A stretch of DNA of 64,000 nucleotides from Thermolongibacillus altinsuensis (GCF_004341205.1 NZ_SLUL01000008.1:62001-126000), one strand, 5' to 3'; counted from the stretch's first letter, positions 18,264 to 27,192 are shown. The notes: generated by a model from the letters alone, not told the origin. Translations and numbers: made by a program.

Positions 18264-18675
18264 CCATTACATAACAGGACGGGCATTTTCCGTATATTTC
18301 AAATTTATGTCCGGATATTTCATATCCTTGCAAATCCTCTAACAATTGATCCATTGGACAAGTAATGATTTCTTTCGTTTTCCCGCACGTCATACAAATA
18401 AAGTGATGATGATGGTGAGTATCGCATTTAAAACGAAAATGTTTTTCCCCTGAAAGCTCGGTCATTTCCAATATTCCCAATTCCACAAATACCGATAAAT
18501 TCCGATAAACCGTATCGAAACTTAACCCAGGATAACGTTCCTTCATTACATCAAGCACATCTTTTGCCGTTAAATATTTATCCGTTTGTGCAAATAATTC
18601 AAGCATCTCTTCGCGTTTTCCCGTATGCTTAAACCCTTTCTCTTTCATAAGCCGAATGGCTTCAGCAACGTTCAC
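18250..18675 (-). CDS. zur: Zinc uptake regulator Zur (Fur family)
   Basis: A 141-residue Fur-family repressor. The winged-helix domain (residues 1-80, with [15 protein letters not shown] as recognition region) is followed by the dimerisation domain, with zinc ligands in [13 protein letters not shown] and CPSC. With zinc bound, it represses zinc-uptake genes. The GTG at 18675 matches the B. subtilis start (MNVQEA); GGAAGAGAGG lies in the end of znuB, five bases away. Here zur is the third gene of znuC-znuB-zur, so the upstream Zur box would make it autoregulated. Confidence 0.93.
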   Translation of the reverse strand: MNVAEAIRLMKEKGFKHTGKREEMLELFAQTDKYLTAKDVLDVMKERYPGLSFDTVYRNLSVFVELGILEMTELSGEKHFRFKCDTHHHHHFICMTCGKTKEIITCPMDQLLEDLQGYEISGHKFEIYGKCPSCYVMEKAD

Positions 18676-18680
18676 GCTTT

Positions 18681-19514
18681 TCATCCTCTCTTCCATTTTT
18701 TCCATCCTATTGAACCCATTAAAATAAGAACGGCCAATAACACAATTGTTCCGCCGGGTGCTAAATCTAAATAGTAAGAAAGCATGAGCCCGGCAATGAC
18801 CGCAACTTCGCCAAACAACACAGACAGCCACATCGCTTGCTTGAATCCGCGCGCTAGGCGAATGCTTGCAGCAACAGGAAGCGTCATGAGCGAAGAAACG
18901 AGCAAAATGCCAACGATACGCATCGATGCGGCAATGACTAAAGCGACAAGCACAATAAAAATGAAATGAAGCGCCTTCACTCTCACTCCAGAAGCTTGTG
19001 CATATTCTTCGTCAAAAGAAAGAAGAAAAAGTTCCTTATACAGCGCCATAATAACCATGATCACTAAAAGCGAAATGAGTAAAATCGTCCAAACATCTTC
19101 TCGGCTTACCGCGCTAACACTTCCAAACAAATATGAAAATAAATCCGTATTAAACCCGTCCGCCAGCGAAATAAAAATAACGCTTAACCCGATTCCTCCT
19201 GATAAAATAATCGGAATCGCTAATTCTTGATAATGTTTATACACGGTGCGCAGTTTTTCAATGAACAATGAACCCGCTACTGAAAACGCCATGCCGATAT
19301 ATAGAGGATTAACGGTTGAAAAAGCAAATACCTTTTTCTGTAATAAAAGGCTTGCGGCGATCCCCGATAACGTCACATGGCTAAGCGCATCAGCGATGAG
19401 CGACAAGCGGCGGACGACAATAAACACTCCTAATAACGGAGCAATCAAACCGATTAAAATACCGGCTAAAAAAGCATTTTGTAAAAATTGATATTGAAAC
19501 AGCGCCTCGATCAT
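18681..19514 (-). CDS. znuB: Zinc ABC transporter permease ZnuB
   Basis: A 277-residue membrane protein of the ABC-3 (ZnuB/MntB) permease family, with eight or so hydrophobic segments and the conserved [23 protein letters not shown] stretch near the N-terminus (residues about 29-51). It forms the zinc channel with ZnuC. It lies 14 bases after znuC and five before zur. No ZnuA-type binding protein is encoded nearby, so that component must come from elsewhere. Confidence 0.92.
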   Translation of the reverse strand: MIEALFQYQFLQNAFLAGILIGLIAPLLGVFIVVRRLSLIADALSHVTLSGIAASLLLQKKVFAFSTVNPLYIGMAFSVAGSLFIEKLRTVYKHYQELAIPIILSGGIGLSVIFISLADGFNTDLFSYLFGSVSAVSREDVWTILLISLLVIMVIMALYKELFLLSFDEEYAQASGVRVKALHFIFIVLVALVIAASMRIVGILLVSSLMTLPVAASIRLARGFKQAMWLSVLFGEVAVIAGLMLSYYLDLAPGGTIVLLAVLILMGSIGWKKWKRG

Positions 19515-19528
19515 TCACAGTCCCCCTC

Positions 19529-20290
19529 TTATGCATGATCATGCGTCAGCAAATGGAGATGATGCCCATAAAACATCGATAAATCTTCCGTTTTTAATTT
19601 TGCAAACTCGCTGACGCTGCCATGGAAATGTAAATGCTTGTTTAAACAAGCAACGTGTGTCACTTTTTCTGTGATCGTTCCGATATCATGCGTCACAAGC
19701 AAGAGGGTTATGTTCAACTGTTTATTTAAACGCTCTAACATATTATAAAAATTTTGAACGTGATGAACATCTACCCCAACCGTCGGTTCATCTAAAATAA
19801 GAAATTCAGGTTGGGAAACGATCGCACGAGCGATAAACACACGTTGTTGTTGCCCGCCAGAAAGCTCACCAATATTCCGATGAACAAAATCGCTCATCCC
19901 GACCGCTTCGATCGCCTCAAACACAGCTTCTTTATCCTTTTTTTTCAATGAGCGAAACAAACCGATTTTTCCTGTTAAACCGCTGGCGACTACTTCATAA
20001 ACCGTCGCCGGAAATCCTGTATTGAAGCTGTTCGCTTTTTGCGAAACGAACCCAATTTTGTGCCACTCTTTAAATTGGGCAATCGGCGTTTCAAACAAAA
20101 AGATTTCTCCCTCTTGTGGCTTTAATAATCGTAAAATGCACTTTAATAATGTCGATTTTCCTGATCCGTTTGGACCGACTAAGCCAACAAAAGCACCTTT
20201 TGGAATCGACAAGTTAATGTCTTGTAGCACATACTCGTCATCATAACGGAAAGACAAATGGCGAATTTGTAAAATAGATTGTTCGTTCAT
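19529..20290 (-). CDS. znuC: Zinc ABC transporter ATP-binding protein ZnuC
   Basis: A 253-residue ATPase: Walker A GPNGSGKST, signature LSGGQQQR, Walker B FLILDEPTVGVD, switch histidine in LLVTHDIG. The C-terminus is histidine-rich (FYGHHLHLLTHDHA), a pattern seen in metal transporter ATPases that may bind zinc. It is the first gene of the znuC-znuB-zur operon. The ATG at 20290 follows AGGTGA, and a Zur box and sigma-A promoter lie just upstream. Confidence 0.93.
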   Translation of the reverse strand: MNEQSILQIRHLSFRYDDEYVLQDINLSIPKGAFVGLVGPNGSGKSTLLKCILRLLKPQEGEIFLFETPIAQFKEWHKIGFVSQKANSFNTGFPATVYEVVASGLTGKIGLFRSLKKKDKEAVFEAIEAVGMSDFVHRNIGELSGGQQQRVFIARAIVSQPEFLILDEPTVGVDVHHVQNFYNMLERLNKQLNITLLLVTHDIGTITEKVTHVACLNKHLHFHGSVSEFAKLKTEDLSMFYGHHLHLLTHDHA

Positions 20291-20304
20291 CTCCGAATCA
20301 CCTA

Positions 20305-20325
20305 AATTAAGAATGGTTACGATTT
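20305..20325 (-). promoter_or_regulatory. Zur operator
   Basis: Minus-strand AAATCGTAAC followed by CATTCTTAATT. The left half-site matches the B. subtilis Zur consensus AAATCGTAAT-N-ATTACGATTT at nine of ten bases; the right half is degenerate, about six of ten. It lies just downstream of the -10, where binding would block transcription. Confidence 0.75.
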
Positions 20326-20337
20326 AACTACAAACGT

Positions 20338-20366
20338 AGTATACATGAGCGTGGTCTGTTTGTAAA
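20338..20366 (-). promoter_or_regulatory. Sigma-A promoter of znuC-znuB-zur
   Basis: TTTACA (20361-20366), 17 bases, TATACT (20338-20343) on the minus strand. Confidence 0.7.
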
Positions 20367-20417
20367 TAAAACGGTTTCGATTAATGAACAGCCGATTTAA
20401 AATTCCCGTTTCCTTTC

Positions 20418-20423
20418 TATAAT
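20418..20423 (+). promoter_or_regulatory. Possible promoter feeding the structured element
   Basis: A perfect TATAAT, with a weak TTTAAA 16 bases upstream, on the plus strand. It sits about 30 bases before the structured element and points into it. Confidence 0.4.
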
Positions 20424-20453
20424 ATGATAAGCTTAATTTTCCAACATGAACAA

Positions 20454-20589
20454 GCTTTTCTGCCACTCCCCAGAACGAAAACGCCATCAGACAAATGAAT
20501 TTGTCTGCTATGCGTTTCACGTTCGGGATCGGCATGCTAGAAGCATGCCGAGGCGGCAAGAAAAATCTTGCCGCCTATGGCAGAAAAGC
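20454..20589 (+). ncRNA. Highly structured element, candidate ncRNA or leader RNA
   Basis: Four nested helices account for most of 136 nt. A perfect 12-bp closing stem, GCTTTTCTGCCA (20454-20465) with TGGCAGAAAAGC (20578-20589), encloses three arms. Arm 1: GAACG and AAACGC pair with GCGTTT and CGTTC (20473-20524), carrying a distal perfect 9-bp hairpin (20488-20507). Arm 2: perfect 10-bp TCGGCATGCT / AGCATGCCGA (20529-20551). Arm 3: perfect 10-bp GGCGGCAAGA / TCTTGCCGCC (20552-20575). It lies in the 460-bp gap between divergent znuC and yqfT. No poly-U terminator follows, so it could be the yqfT 5' leader, an independent RNA, or a palindromic repeat element. The strand is inferred only from the upstream TATAAT. 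Confidence 0.5.
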
Positions 20590-20601
20590 GGTCTTCTATT
20601 C

Positions 20602-20637
20602 ATGATGAAATATGTCGGAAACTCAACTTAAATCTAT
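20602..20637 (+). repeat. Dispersed repeat, copy 2 (upstream of yqfT)
   Basis: Matches 15997-16032 at 32 of 36 positions. It lies 12 bases after the structured element and about 115 bases before yqfT. Its origin is not recognised; it could be an insertion-sequence end or a shared leader motif. Confidence 0.7.
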
Positions 20638-20751
20638 ACATGCTGTCCGCTGTATAACATCTTCCCCCATTGTTTTTTTCGTTATACCACGACAAAAATG
20701 GGCGCACGCCTTCTCTTTCTTTTCATATCGTGAAGAAGAGGAGGGGAAAGC

Positions 20752-21006
20752 ATGAACATTTATCACAAAATTGTTCAACAAAAAATAAAATCGCTCACGG
20801 CGGACGAGTTAATGACATATGGGAAAGAATATGGCATCACGCTTTCTAAAGAAGAGGCGATAAAAATCATTGAACTCATTCGCAAAGAGACGATCGATGT
20901 CTTTAATGCAGAGGAGCGAATCAAATGGATTCGAGAATTAGCAAAACTGACATCGCCACAAATTGCCAAACAAGCAAATGAGCTATTGCGCCAATTCGTA
21001 AAGTAA
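20752..21006 (+). CDS. yqfT: DUF2624 protein YqfT
   Basis: An 84-residue, largely helical, charged protein with no membrane segment or catalytic motif. Length, sequence (KIVQQKIKSLTADELMTYGK) and position before nfo match B. subtilis YqfT, DUF2624. The function is unknown. The ATG at 20752 follows a strong GAGGAGGGG site. A long leader containing the structured element and the dispersed repeat precedes it. Confidence 0.82.
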   Translation: MNIYHKIVQQKIKSLTADELMTYGKEYGITLSKEEAIKIIELIRKETIDVFNAEERIKWIRELAKLTSPQIAKQANELLRQFVK

Positions 21007-21030
21007 AAGGCTGTCCGCTTCGACAGCCTT
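21007..21030. terminator. Bidirectional terminator, yqfT / nfo
   Basis: Perfect 9-bp stem AAGGCTGTC / GACAGCCTT with a 6-nt loop between convergent genes; flanking T-runs are weak. Confidence 0.65.
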
Positions 21031-21033
21031 CGA

Positions 21034-21927
21034 TTATTCCATCATTATTTTTTCTCGGAAATCCGGGTCAAATTGTTGAGCGCGCAACATGGCAATTTCG
21101 AATTTATATGGCGGCTTTTGTGAGTTTTTATCTTCGCCTACATATGGCGTTTCTAAAATTTTTGGAATGTGTGTGAGCTGTGGATGATGAACGATATAAT
21201 TTAAAGCAGCAAAACCGATATGACCAAAGCCGATGTTTTCATGCCGGTCTTTTCGGCTGCCGCACGGATTTTTACTATCATTAATGTGCAACACTTTTAA
21301 ACGATCGAGACCAATAATTCGGTCAAATTGTTCTAATACACCGTCAAAATCATTTACGATGTCATAGCCGGCATCATGTGTATGGCACGTATCAAAGCAA
21401 ACCGATAGCTTGTCATTATGGGTCACGCCGTCAATAATTTTCGCTAATTCTTCAAAGCGACTGCCGCATTCAGATCCTTTTCCTGCCATCGTTTCAAGGG
21501 CAATTTGCACATTTTGATCACGCGTTAACACTTCATTTAACCCTTCAATAATTTTCTGTAATCCCGCCTCAATTCCAGCACCGACATGGGCTCCTGGGTG
21601 GAGAACAAGCTGTTTGGCTCCAATCGCTTCTGTTCGCTCAATTTCCGAGCGCAAAAATGAAACACCGAGCGAAAACGTATCTGCATTGACCGTGTTTCCG
21701 ATGTTAATAATGTATGGAGCATGAACAACAATTTCTTCAATGCCATGCTCTTTCATATGGGCGAGTCCAGCGGGAATGTTTAATTCTTCAATCGGTTTTC
21801 GACGCGTGTTTTGCGGTGCACCTGTGTAAATCATAAACGTATTCGCACCATAAGAAACGGCTTCTTCACTCGCCGCAAGCAACATTTTCTTCCCGCTCAT
21901 CGATACATGAGAACCAATTTTTAACAC
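21034..21927 (-). CDS. nfo: Deoxyribonuclease IV (endonuclease IV)
   Basis: A 297-residue AP endonuclease with the TIM-barrel layout of EndoIV. Zinc-ligand motifs appear in order: [42 protein letters not shown] and [11 protein letters not shown]. It cleaves DNA at abasic sites during base-excision repair. The start is GTG at 21927, after GGGAGAAG. Order yqfT-nfo-cshB matches B. subtilis. Confidence 0.95.
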   Translation of the reverse strand: MLKIGSHVSMSGKKMLLAASEEAVSYGANTFMIYTGAPQNTRRKPIEELNIPAGLAHMKEHGIEEIVVHAPYIINIGNTVNADTFSLGVSFLRSEIERTEAIGAKQLVLHPGAHVGAGIEAGLQKIIEGLNEVLTRDQNVQIALETMAGKGSECGSRFEELAKIIDGVTHNDKLSVCFDTCHTHDAGYDIVNDFDGVLEQFDRIIGLDRLKVLHINDSKNPCGSRKDRHENIGFGHIGFAALNYIVHHPQLTHIPKILETPYVGEDKNSQKPPYKFEIAMLRAQQFDPDFREKIMME

Positions 21928-21969
21928 TTTCTTCTCTCCCTTATTTTATTTCTTTTTTCATCCCTTACC

Positions 21970-23277
21970 TTATTTCTTTTTCATTCGAAGCAATCGTTTT
22001 CTCTGTTTTTCTAATTGTTCACGCAATTTTTTCTTATAACCAGGTTTTACTTTTTTCTGCTTCTTCGCTAATTTTTCTACAAGCTCCTCTACTTCATCTT
22101 GTTTCTTTTCTTTTTTTCGACCGTTCCATGCATCTAGCTCTACCCATTCGCCATCGCGAAGATCGCGATGAAGGAAGTGGATTCCTTTTTTCTCTAATTT
22201 CACTAACGTATGCTGATCAGATGGTTCATAAATTGTTGCCGCAATACCCGAATAGCCGGCGCGCGCTGTTCGACCGACGCGATGAACGTAAAAATCAAGG
22301 TCGGTTGGCAACTCATAGTTAATAACATGGCTTACACCTTCAATATCAATTCCACGTGCGGCTAAATCGGTCGCCACAATATATTGAAACTCCAAATCAC
22401 GAATTTGTTTCATCATTTTTTTGCGCTCACGCGGTGTTAAATCACCGTGCAACACGCCCACTTTCAACCCTTTTTCAATAAGCTGATTCGCCACTTCATC
22501 CGCCATTTTCCGCGTATTGACAAACACGATCGCTAAATACGGATTGTAAGCAAGCAATACGTCGTGTAAAAGCTGCAAACGATCACGATGACGCAACGGA
22601 ATCAAAACATGTTCAATGTTTGCGGCGGTTACTTGCTTTGGTGCGACATGAACATATTTTGGATTTTCCATATACTTTTTCAAAAACGGTTTTAGCTTTT
22701 CTGGAATCGTTGCGGAAAAGACAAGCATTTGCAGTTTTTCAGGCATTCTTCCTGCAATTTGGTCGACATCGACAATAAATCCCATATCGAGCATTAAATC
22801 TGCTTCATCGACAACCAATGTATGTGCTGTATGCACAAATAACGCTTGCTCGCGAACGAGATCGTTAATTCTTCCTGGCGTGCCGATGACAAGATGAGGT
22901 TGTGTTTTTAATTTTTCAATGGTGCGCAATTTATCCGTTCCACCGACAAAACAACGCACTTTTATTTCTTGGCCTGATGGACAAAATTTTGTAATTTTTA
23001 ACGCTTCATGATAAATCTGTGTTGCTAGCTCTCGCGTCGGAGCAGTAATGACCGCCTGCACTTCCGCTACATTTGGATCGATGTTATGAAGAATGGGCAA
23101 TAAATATGCGTGCGTTTTTCCTGTCCCTGTTTGAGACTGACCGACCACGCTTTCCCCGCGCATAACAGCAGGAATGACGCGCTCTTGAATTTCGGTCGGT
23201 TTATAAAACTGTAAACTTTTAATCGCCTCTATGATAAACGGTTGAAACGCAAAACGCTCAAACAATGTTTTTTCCAT
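21970..23277 (-). CDS. cshB: DEAD-box RNA helicase CshB
   Basis: A 435-residue helicase. Q motif and motif I QTGTGKT, motif Ia PTRELA, motif II VVDEADLM, motif III SAT, then the second RecA domain with TDLAARGID and HRVGRTARAG. The basic lysine-rich C-terminal tail (KKQKKVKPGYKKKLREQLEK) suits RNA binding. It probably remodels RNA in cold adaptation or mRNA turnover. The ATG at 23277 follows AAAGGAG with proper spacing; a TTG three codons earlier has none. Confidence 0.93.
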   Translation of the reverse strand: MEKTLFERFAFQPFIIEAIKSLQFYKPTEIQERVIPAVMRGESVVGQSQTGTGKTHAYLLPILHNIDPNVAEVQAVITAPTRELATQIYHEALKITKFCPSGQEIKVRCFVGGTDKLRTIEKLKTQPHLVIGTPGRINDLVREQALFVHTAHTLVVDEADLMLDMGFIVDVDQIAGRMPEKLQMLVFSATIPEKLKPFLKKYMENPKYVHVAPKQVTAANIEHVLIPLRHRDRLQLLHDVLLAYNPYLAIVFVNTRKMADEVANQLIEKGLKVGVLHGDLTPRERKKMMKQIRDLEFQYIVATDLAARGIDIEGVSHVINYELPTDLDFYVHRVGRTARAGYSGIAATIYEPSDQHTLVKLEKKGIHFLHRDLRDGEWVELDAWNGRKKEKKQDEVEELVEKLAKKQKKVKPGYKKKLREQLEKQRKRLLRMKKK

Positions 23278-23417
23278 GTTTTTCAACTCCTTTCCGATCC
23301 TTTTTCACGGAAAAAACGAACCAATTAAATATTATATAGGATTGCGAATCGCTCATTCAACTCTATAGACAGTTGCGCATATTGTGTAGGTAGAAATAAA
23401 AGAAAGGAGGGATCGAT

Positions 23418-23870
23418 TTGCGACATCCTTTTATGCCCCCGTTTCCACCGCGAATGACACCGATGTTTCCGCAACCAATGATGCGGCAGCCAATGTTTCC
23501 GCAACCAAGAATGGGCGGAATGTTTGCGCGATTGTTTGGCAGCCAAACACCTCTTCAAGGGATCGGCGGAGGTGCTGGCGTAACCAATATTGAGACAATG
23601 CTCGCAAACGTACAAAAGATGTTAAACATGGTTCAGACGGTTGGCCCAATGGTACAACAATACGGCCCATTAGTCAAAAGCTTGCCATCCATGATGAAAT
23701 TGTTTCGCGAATTAAAAACGAATGATGAGAGTGAGAAAAAAGAAACAGAACAAAAAGAAACGGAAAAATCAAATAAAACGGAAGAAAACAAAAAACGTGA
23801 CATTCCAAAACGAGAACAAGAAAGAAAAACAGAAGAAAAAGGAATATCCAAACCAAAACTTTATATTTGA
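23418..23870 (+). CDS. yqfQ: YqfQ (VrrA-like) low-complexity protein
   Basis: A 150-residue protein. Residues 1-32 are Pro/Met/Phe-rich with an imperfect repeat (MFPQPMMRQP MFPQPRMGG). The middle (about 50-95) is a hydrophobic helical core, and the last ~50 residues are a charged Lys/Glu tail. It matches the YqfQ/VrrA family, whose B. anthracis member is a known variable-repeat locus. The function is unknown; a spore association has been suggested for relatives. The start is a TTG at 23418 after AAAGGAGGG. Confidence 0.8.
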   Translation: MRHPFMPPFPPRMTPMFPQPMMRQPMFPQPRMGGMFARLFGSQTPLQGIGGGAGVTNIETMLANVQKMLNMVQTVGPMVQQYGPLVKSLPSMMKLFRELKTNDESEKKETEQKETEKSNKTEENKKRDIPKREQERKTEEKGISKPKLYI

Positions 23871-23957
23871 TGACATCGTTTCTTTGTATTCTTGCTTCTT
23901 CTCTTATATAATAAAGAAGATTACAAGAGTTACGCGAGAAGGAGCGATGAAATAGAG

Positions 23958-24908
23958 ATGGAAGTCATTAAAATTACACCTCGTGGATATTGCTACGGGG
24001 TCGTCGATGCGATGGTGATTGCTCGCAACGCTGCTTTAGACCCAACGTTGCCAAGACCGATCTACATTTTAGGGATGATCGTTCATAATAAACATGTGAC
24101 CGACGCCTTTGCTGAAGAGGGAATTATTACGCTCGATGGCCCGAATCGCCTGGAAATTTTGGAGAAAATTGATAAAGGAACCGTTATTTTTACGGCGCAT
24201 GGCGTTTCACCCGAAGTAAAACGCCGCGCGCGCGAAAAAGGTCTTGTAACCATCGATGCAACTTGCCCAGATGTGACAAAGACACACAATTTAATTCGTG
24301 AGAAAGTCGCTGACGGATACGAAGTCATTTATATCGGAAAAAAAGGACACCCTGAGCCAGAAGGAGCGATCGGGGTTGCTCCGCATGCCGTTCATTTAGT
24401 CGAAACGATCGAGGACGTGGAACGATTAACCATTCAAAGCGATAAAATTATTGTCACGAATCAAACGACGATGAGCCAGTGGGATGTCGCTCACATTATG
24501 GAAAAAGTGAAAGAGAAATATCCACAAGTCGAAATGCATCGCGAAATTTGTTTAGCGACTCAAATTCGTCAAGAAGCAGTAGCTGAGCAAGCGAAAGAGG
24601 CAGATGTGACCATTGTCGTCGGCGACCCTCGCAGCAATAATTCGAACCGACTTGCTCAAGTGTCTGAAGAAATCGCGGGAACAAAAGCGTATCGCGTTGC
24701 CGATGTAACCGAAATTGAAATCGAGTGGATTAAAGACGCCAAAAAAGTAGCGGTCACCGCCGGAGCTTCAACCCCAACACCAATAACGAAAGAAGTCATT
24801 GATTTCCTTGAACAATTCGACCCGAACAATCCAGAAACATGGAAACGAGAACGAAAAGTGCCGTTATCAAAAATTTTACCAAAAGTAAAACAAAAAAGAG
24901 GCGAATAG
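23958..24908 (+). CDS. ispH: 4-hydroxy-3-methylbut-2-enyl diphosphate reductase (IspH)
   Basis: A 316-residue 4Fe-4S enzyme making IPP and DMAPP, the last step of the MEP pathway. Cluster cysteines are visible in [15 protein letters not shown] and REICLATQ; the histidine motifs are VHNKHV and FTAHGV, and TNQTTMS is conserved. It closely resembles B. subtilis IspH (YqfP) from its first residues, which fixes the ATG at 23958. A two-codon mini-ORF (ATG AAA TAG) with the good AAGGAG site lies just upstream and may affect initiation. Confidence 0.95.
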   Translation: MEVIKITPRGYCYGVVDAMVIARNAALDPTLPRPIYILGMIVHNKHVTDAFAEEGIITLDGPNRLEILEKIDKGTVIFTAHGVSPEVKRRAREKGLVTIDATCPDVTKTHNLIREKVADGYEVIYIGKKGHPEPEGAIGVAPHAVHLVETIEDVERLTIQSDKIIVTNQTTMSQWDVAHIMEKVKEKYPQVEMHREICLATQIRQEAVAEQAKEADVTIVVGDPRSNNSNRLAQVSEEIAGTKAYRVADVTEIEIEWIKDAKKVAVTAGASTPTPITKEVIDFLEQFDPNNPETWKRERKVPLSKILPKVKQKRGE

Positions 24909-24924
24909 CAATCGCCTCTTTTTT
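24895..24924. terminator. Terminator between ispH and yqfO
   Basis: Stem AAAGAGGCGA / TCGCCTCTTT with TTT following, between convergent ispH and yqfO. Confidence 0.85.
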
Positions 24925-26041
24925 AAATAAACGTAAACGGCTCTGTGTTTACTTCTGATTCATATACGTCCACTGCAAAACGCTGCTTTGCAAATTGTGT
25001 TCTCAATACTTCAGCTAATCCTTTTTTCATCACTTTCTCGACATTATGTCCCGGATCGACAATATTGATCCCTAACATCATCGCATCGTGAGCAACATGA
25101 TAATAAAGATCGCCTGTTACATAAACATCCGCACCGCTCATTTTCGCTTGATGGATATATTTATTTCCATCACCGCCGATGACCGCTACTTTTCGAACAC
25201 GGCTTGATCTGTCGCCAACCACGCGAACAGCAGGAACTTCGAATGATTTTTTGACATGTTCAGCAAACTGCTCTAACGTCATCTCTTCTTTTAACTTTCC
25301 TATTCGTCCAAGGCCAAATACATGCCCTTCGTTGTCTAATGGATAAATATCATAAGCGACTTCTTCATATGGATGGGCCTTCAGCATGGCTTGAATGACT
25401 TTGCGTTGAATCGATGCTGGAAAAATCGTTTCAATTCGCACTTCCTCAACCATCTCTAGCTTTCCTTTTTCACCGATAAACGGATTCGCTCCTTCTTCCG
25501 GCAAAAATGTGCCAATGCCGCGACTATTAAAGGTGCAATGACTGTAATTACCAATATGTCCTGCACCCGCATCACCAATGGCTGCACGAACGGCGTCCGC
25601 ATGCGTTTCCGGCACGTAAACGACCAGCTTCTTCAATTTTTCTTCATATGTTGGGACAAGCACTTGAACATCTTCTAATTGAAGCGCTTCCGCTAACCAA
25701 TCATTTACGCCGCCTTCAGCGATATCTAGGTTCGTATGGGCAGCATAAATCGCAATGTCATGTTTGATGCATTTTTCAATCATTCGACCATATGGCTGAT
25801 CGGTAACAATTTGTTTAAGCGGACGGAAAATGGGCGGATGATGCGCAATAATTAAATCAATCTTCTTTTCAATTGCCTCATCGATCACTTCCTCCAAAAC
25901 ATCCAAAGCGATCATCATCCGCTGAATCGGTTTATTTAACGTGCCAATTTGCAAGCCGATTTTATCCCCTTCCATCGCTAAATGCTTCGGCGCAAATTGT
26001 TCAAGTAATTGAATAATTTCATATCCATTTGGCGTTTTCAC
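24923..26041 (-). CDS. yqfO: Nif3-like dinuclear metal centre protein YqfO
   Basis: A 372-residue member of the Nif3/GTP cyclohydrolase I type 2 family. The metal-binding motif LIIAHHPPIF is near the N-terminus and VDPGHNVEK near the C-terminus. A PII/CutA-like insert occupies about residues 130-230 (KKLVVYVPETHADAVRAAI), as in B. subtilis YqfO and B. cereus relatives. The molecular function is not settled. It starts with GTG overlapping the trmK stop by four bases (GTGA). Confidence 0.9.
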   Translation of the reverse strand: MKTPNGYEIIQLLEQFAPKHLAMEGDKIGLQIGTLNKPIQRMMIALDVLEEVIDEAIEKKIDLIIAHHPPIFRPLKQIVTDQPYGRMIEKCIKHDIAIYAAHTNLDIAEGGVNDWLAEALQLEDVQVLVPTYEEKLKKLVVYVPETHADAVRAAIGDAGAGHIGNYSHCTFNSRGIGTFLPEEGANPFIGEKGKLEMVEEVRIETIFPASIQRKVIQAMLKAHPYEEVAYDIYPLDNEGHVFGLGRIGKLKEEMTLEQFAEHVKKSFEVPAVRVVGDRSSRVRKVAVIGGDGNKYIHQAKMSGADVYVTGDLYYHVAHDAMMLGINIVDPGHNVEKVMKKGLAEVLRTQFAKQRFAVDVYESEVNTEPFTFI

Positions 26042-26739
26042 CGCAATGCCTCCTCAACCATCTTTAATTTTCGTGTTAGCTCGCGTTTTTTCTCATCCGC
26101 TTCTTTCGTTGTTGCATGTTTCAACTGCTCAATAATTTTTCGCCACTGATTCATTTCCATCGTCCATTTTTTTCGAAACGCTTCGTTTTGTTCTTTTATT
26201 AAAAATGGTCCGAGCAATAATTCTACTTCTAATTGTTCATACGGCTTTTTTCCGTCACCTTTTTCAGCGACTAATACTTCATAAATTCTCCCGTCTTCTT
26301 CTAAAATTCGTTCAGTGATGAGCTCCCAATCGTGTTCAAGCAGCCAGCGTCGAACGATATGGGCACCGACATTTGGCTGTAAAATAAGCCGCTTGACACC
26401 AATCAATTTTTCTTTCCCGGCATCTAAAATATTGGTGATTAACGTTCCACCCATACCGGCAATCGTAATGCAATCGACTTCATTCGGCTCAATTACTTGC
26501 AAGCCATCCCCTTTACGAACGGAAATGACATGCGCTAAACCCGATTTTTTTACTTGTTCTTGTGCAGAACGAAGCGGACCGTCTGCCACCTCTCCAGCAA
26601 TCGCTCCCTTAACATACCCATGCAAATAGGCATAACAAGGCAAGTACGCATGGTCAGATCCAATATCCGCCAACATGCATCCTTTCGGAATAAAAGAGGC
26701 GACCGTTTCTAGCCGTTTCGAAAGCTGTAATTCATTCAT
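26038..26739 (-). CDS. trmK: tRNA (adenine(22)-N(1))-methyltransferase TrmK
   Basis: A 233-residue class I methyltransferase. The SAM-binding motif is LADIGSDHAYLP, followed by GEVADGPLRSA and the catalytic-region sequence RLILQPNVGAHIVRRWL. A helical, lysine-rich C-terminal extension is typical of TrmK and probably grips tRNA. It methylates A22 in the D-loop. The ATG at 26739 is preferred to an upstream frame of 22 extra residues. Coupled to yqfO. Confidence 0.9.
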   Translation of the reverse strand: MNELQLSKRLETVASFIPKGCMLADIGSDHAYLPCYAYLHGYVKGAIAGEVADGPLRSAQEQVKKSGLAHVISVRKGDGLQVIEPNEVDCITIAGMGGTLITNILDAGKEKLIGVKRLILQPNVGAHIVRRWLLEHDWELITERILEEDGRIYEVLVAEKGDGKKPYEQLEVELLLGPFLIKEQNEAFRKKWTMEMNQWRKIIEQLKHATTKEADEKKRELTRKLKMVEEALR

Positions 26740-26785
26740 GACGTTCACCACTCTATTTTTTCTCAGTTTAACATATTTTTTATGG

Positions 26786-26820
26786 AAAAGGAAAAAGCCC
26801 TTCACCGAAGTAGGGCTTTT
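26786..26820 (-). terminator. cccA terminator
   Basis: Perfect 9-bp stem AAAAGCCCT / AGGGCTTTT (26793-26820), with T-rich sequence following on the minus strand. Confidence 0.82.
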
Positions 26821-26829
26821 ACCGTTTCA

Positions 26830-27192
26830 TTATTTTAACTCAGCAAGCCATTTTGCCATTTCTTCCGCTTTGTCAGCAGGAACTAAACCCGCTGGCATGT
26901 TGCCGCGTCCGTTTACTAAAACGTCTTTAATTTGGTCTGGAGATAGACGATCACCAACACCTTTTAATGCTGGACCTACGCCGCCTTCATAGTTTGCTCC
27001 ATGACAGCCAACACAGCTTTGTTTGTAAATATCCTCTGGATTTGCCGCCGCTGCTTCTTCTGTCTTTGCTCCGCCTTCTTTCTCAGCAGCAAGCTCTTTC
27101 ATATCCCCTAATCCTTTGAAGGACAAGAAAAAAATTAGGCCGATCCCAAACACCATAATAAGAGCGAATGGGATTAACGGATTTCGGTTCAT
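26830..27192 (-). CDS. cccA: Cytochrome c-550, membrane-anchored
   Basis: A 120-residue cytochrome, the same length as B. subtilis CccA. The N-terminal segment (PLIPFALIMVFGIGLIFFLSF) anchors it to the membrane. A flexible Ala/Glu linker follows, then a c-type domain with haem motif CVGCH and the methionine ligand in GRGNMPAG. It carries electrons on the outer face of the membrane, probably to a terminal oxidase. The ATG at 27192 follows GGGAGGTAAGG. Confidence 0.93.
   Translation of the reverse strand: MNRNPLIPFALIMVFGIGLIFFLSFKGLGDMKELAAEKEGGAKTEEAAAANPEDIYKQSCVGCHGANYEGGVGPALKGVGDRLSPDQIKDVLVNGRGNMPAGLVPADKAEEMAKWLAELK

Noticed and set aside
20446-20631. Plus-strand 61-codon frame through the structured element
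   Set aside because: The codons follow palindromic stems and the frame has no convincing ribosome binding site; the RNA/DNA structure explains the sequence better.
23722-23955. Lysine-rich plus-strand frame overlapping the end of yqfQ
   Set aside because: It is a shadow of the A-rich Lys/Glu tail of yqfQ in another frame.
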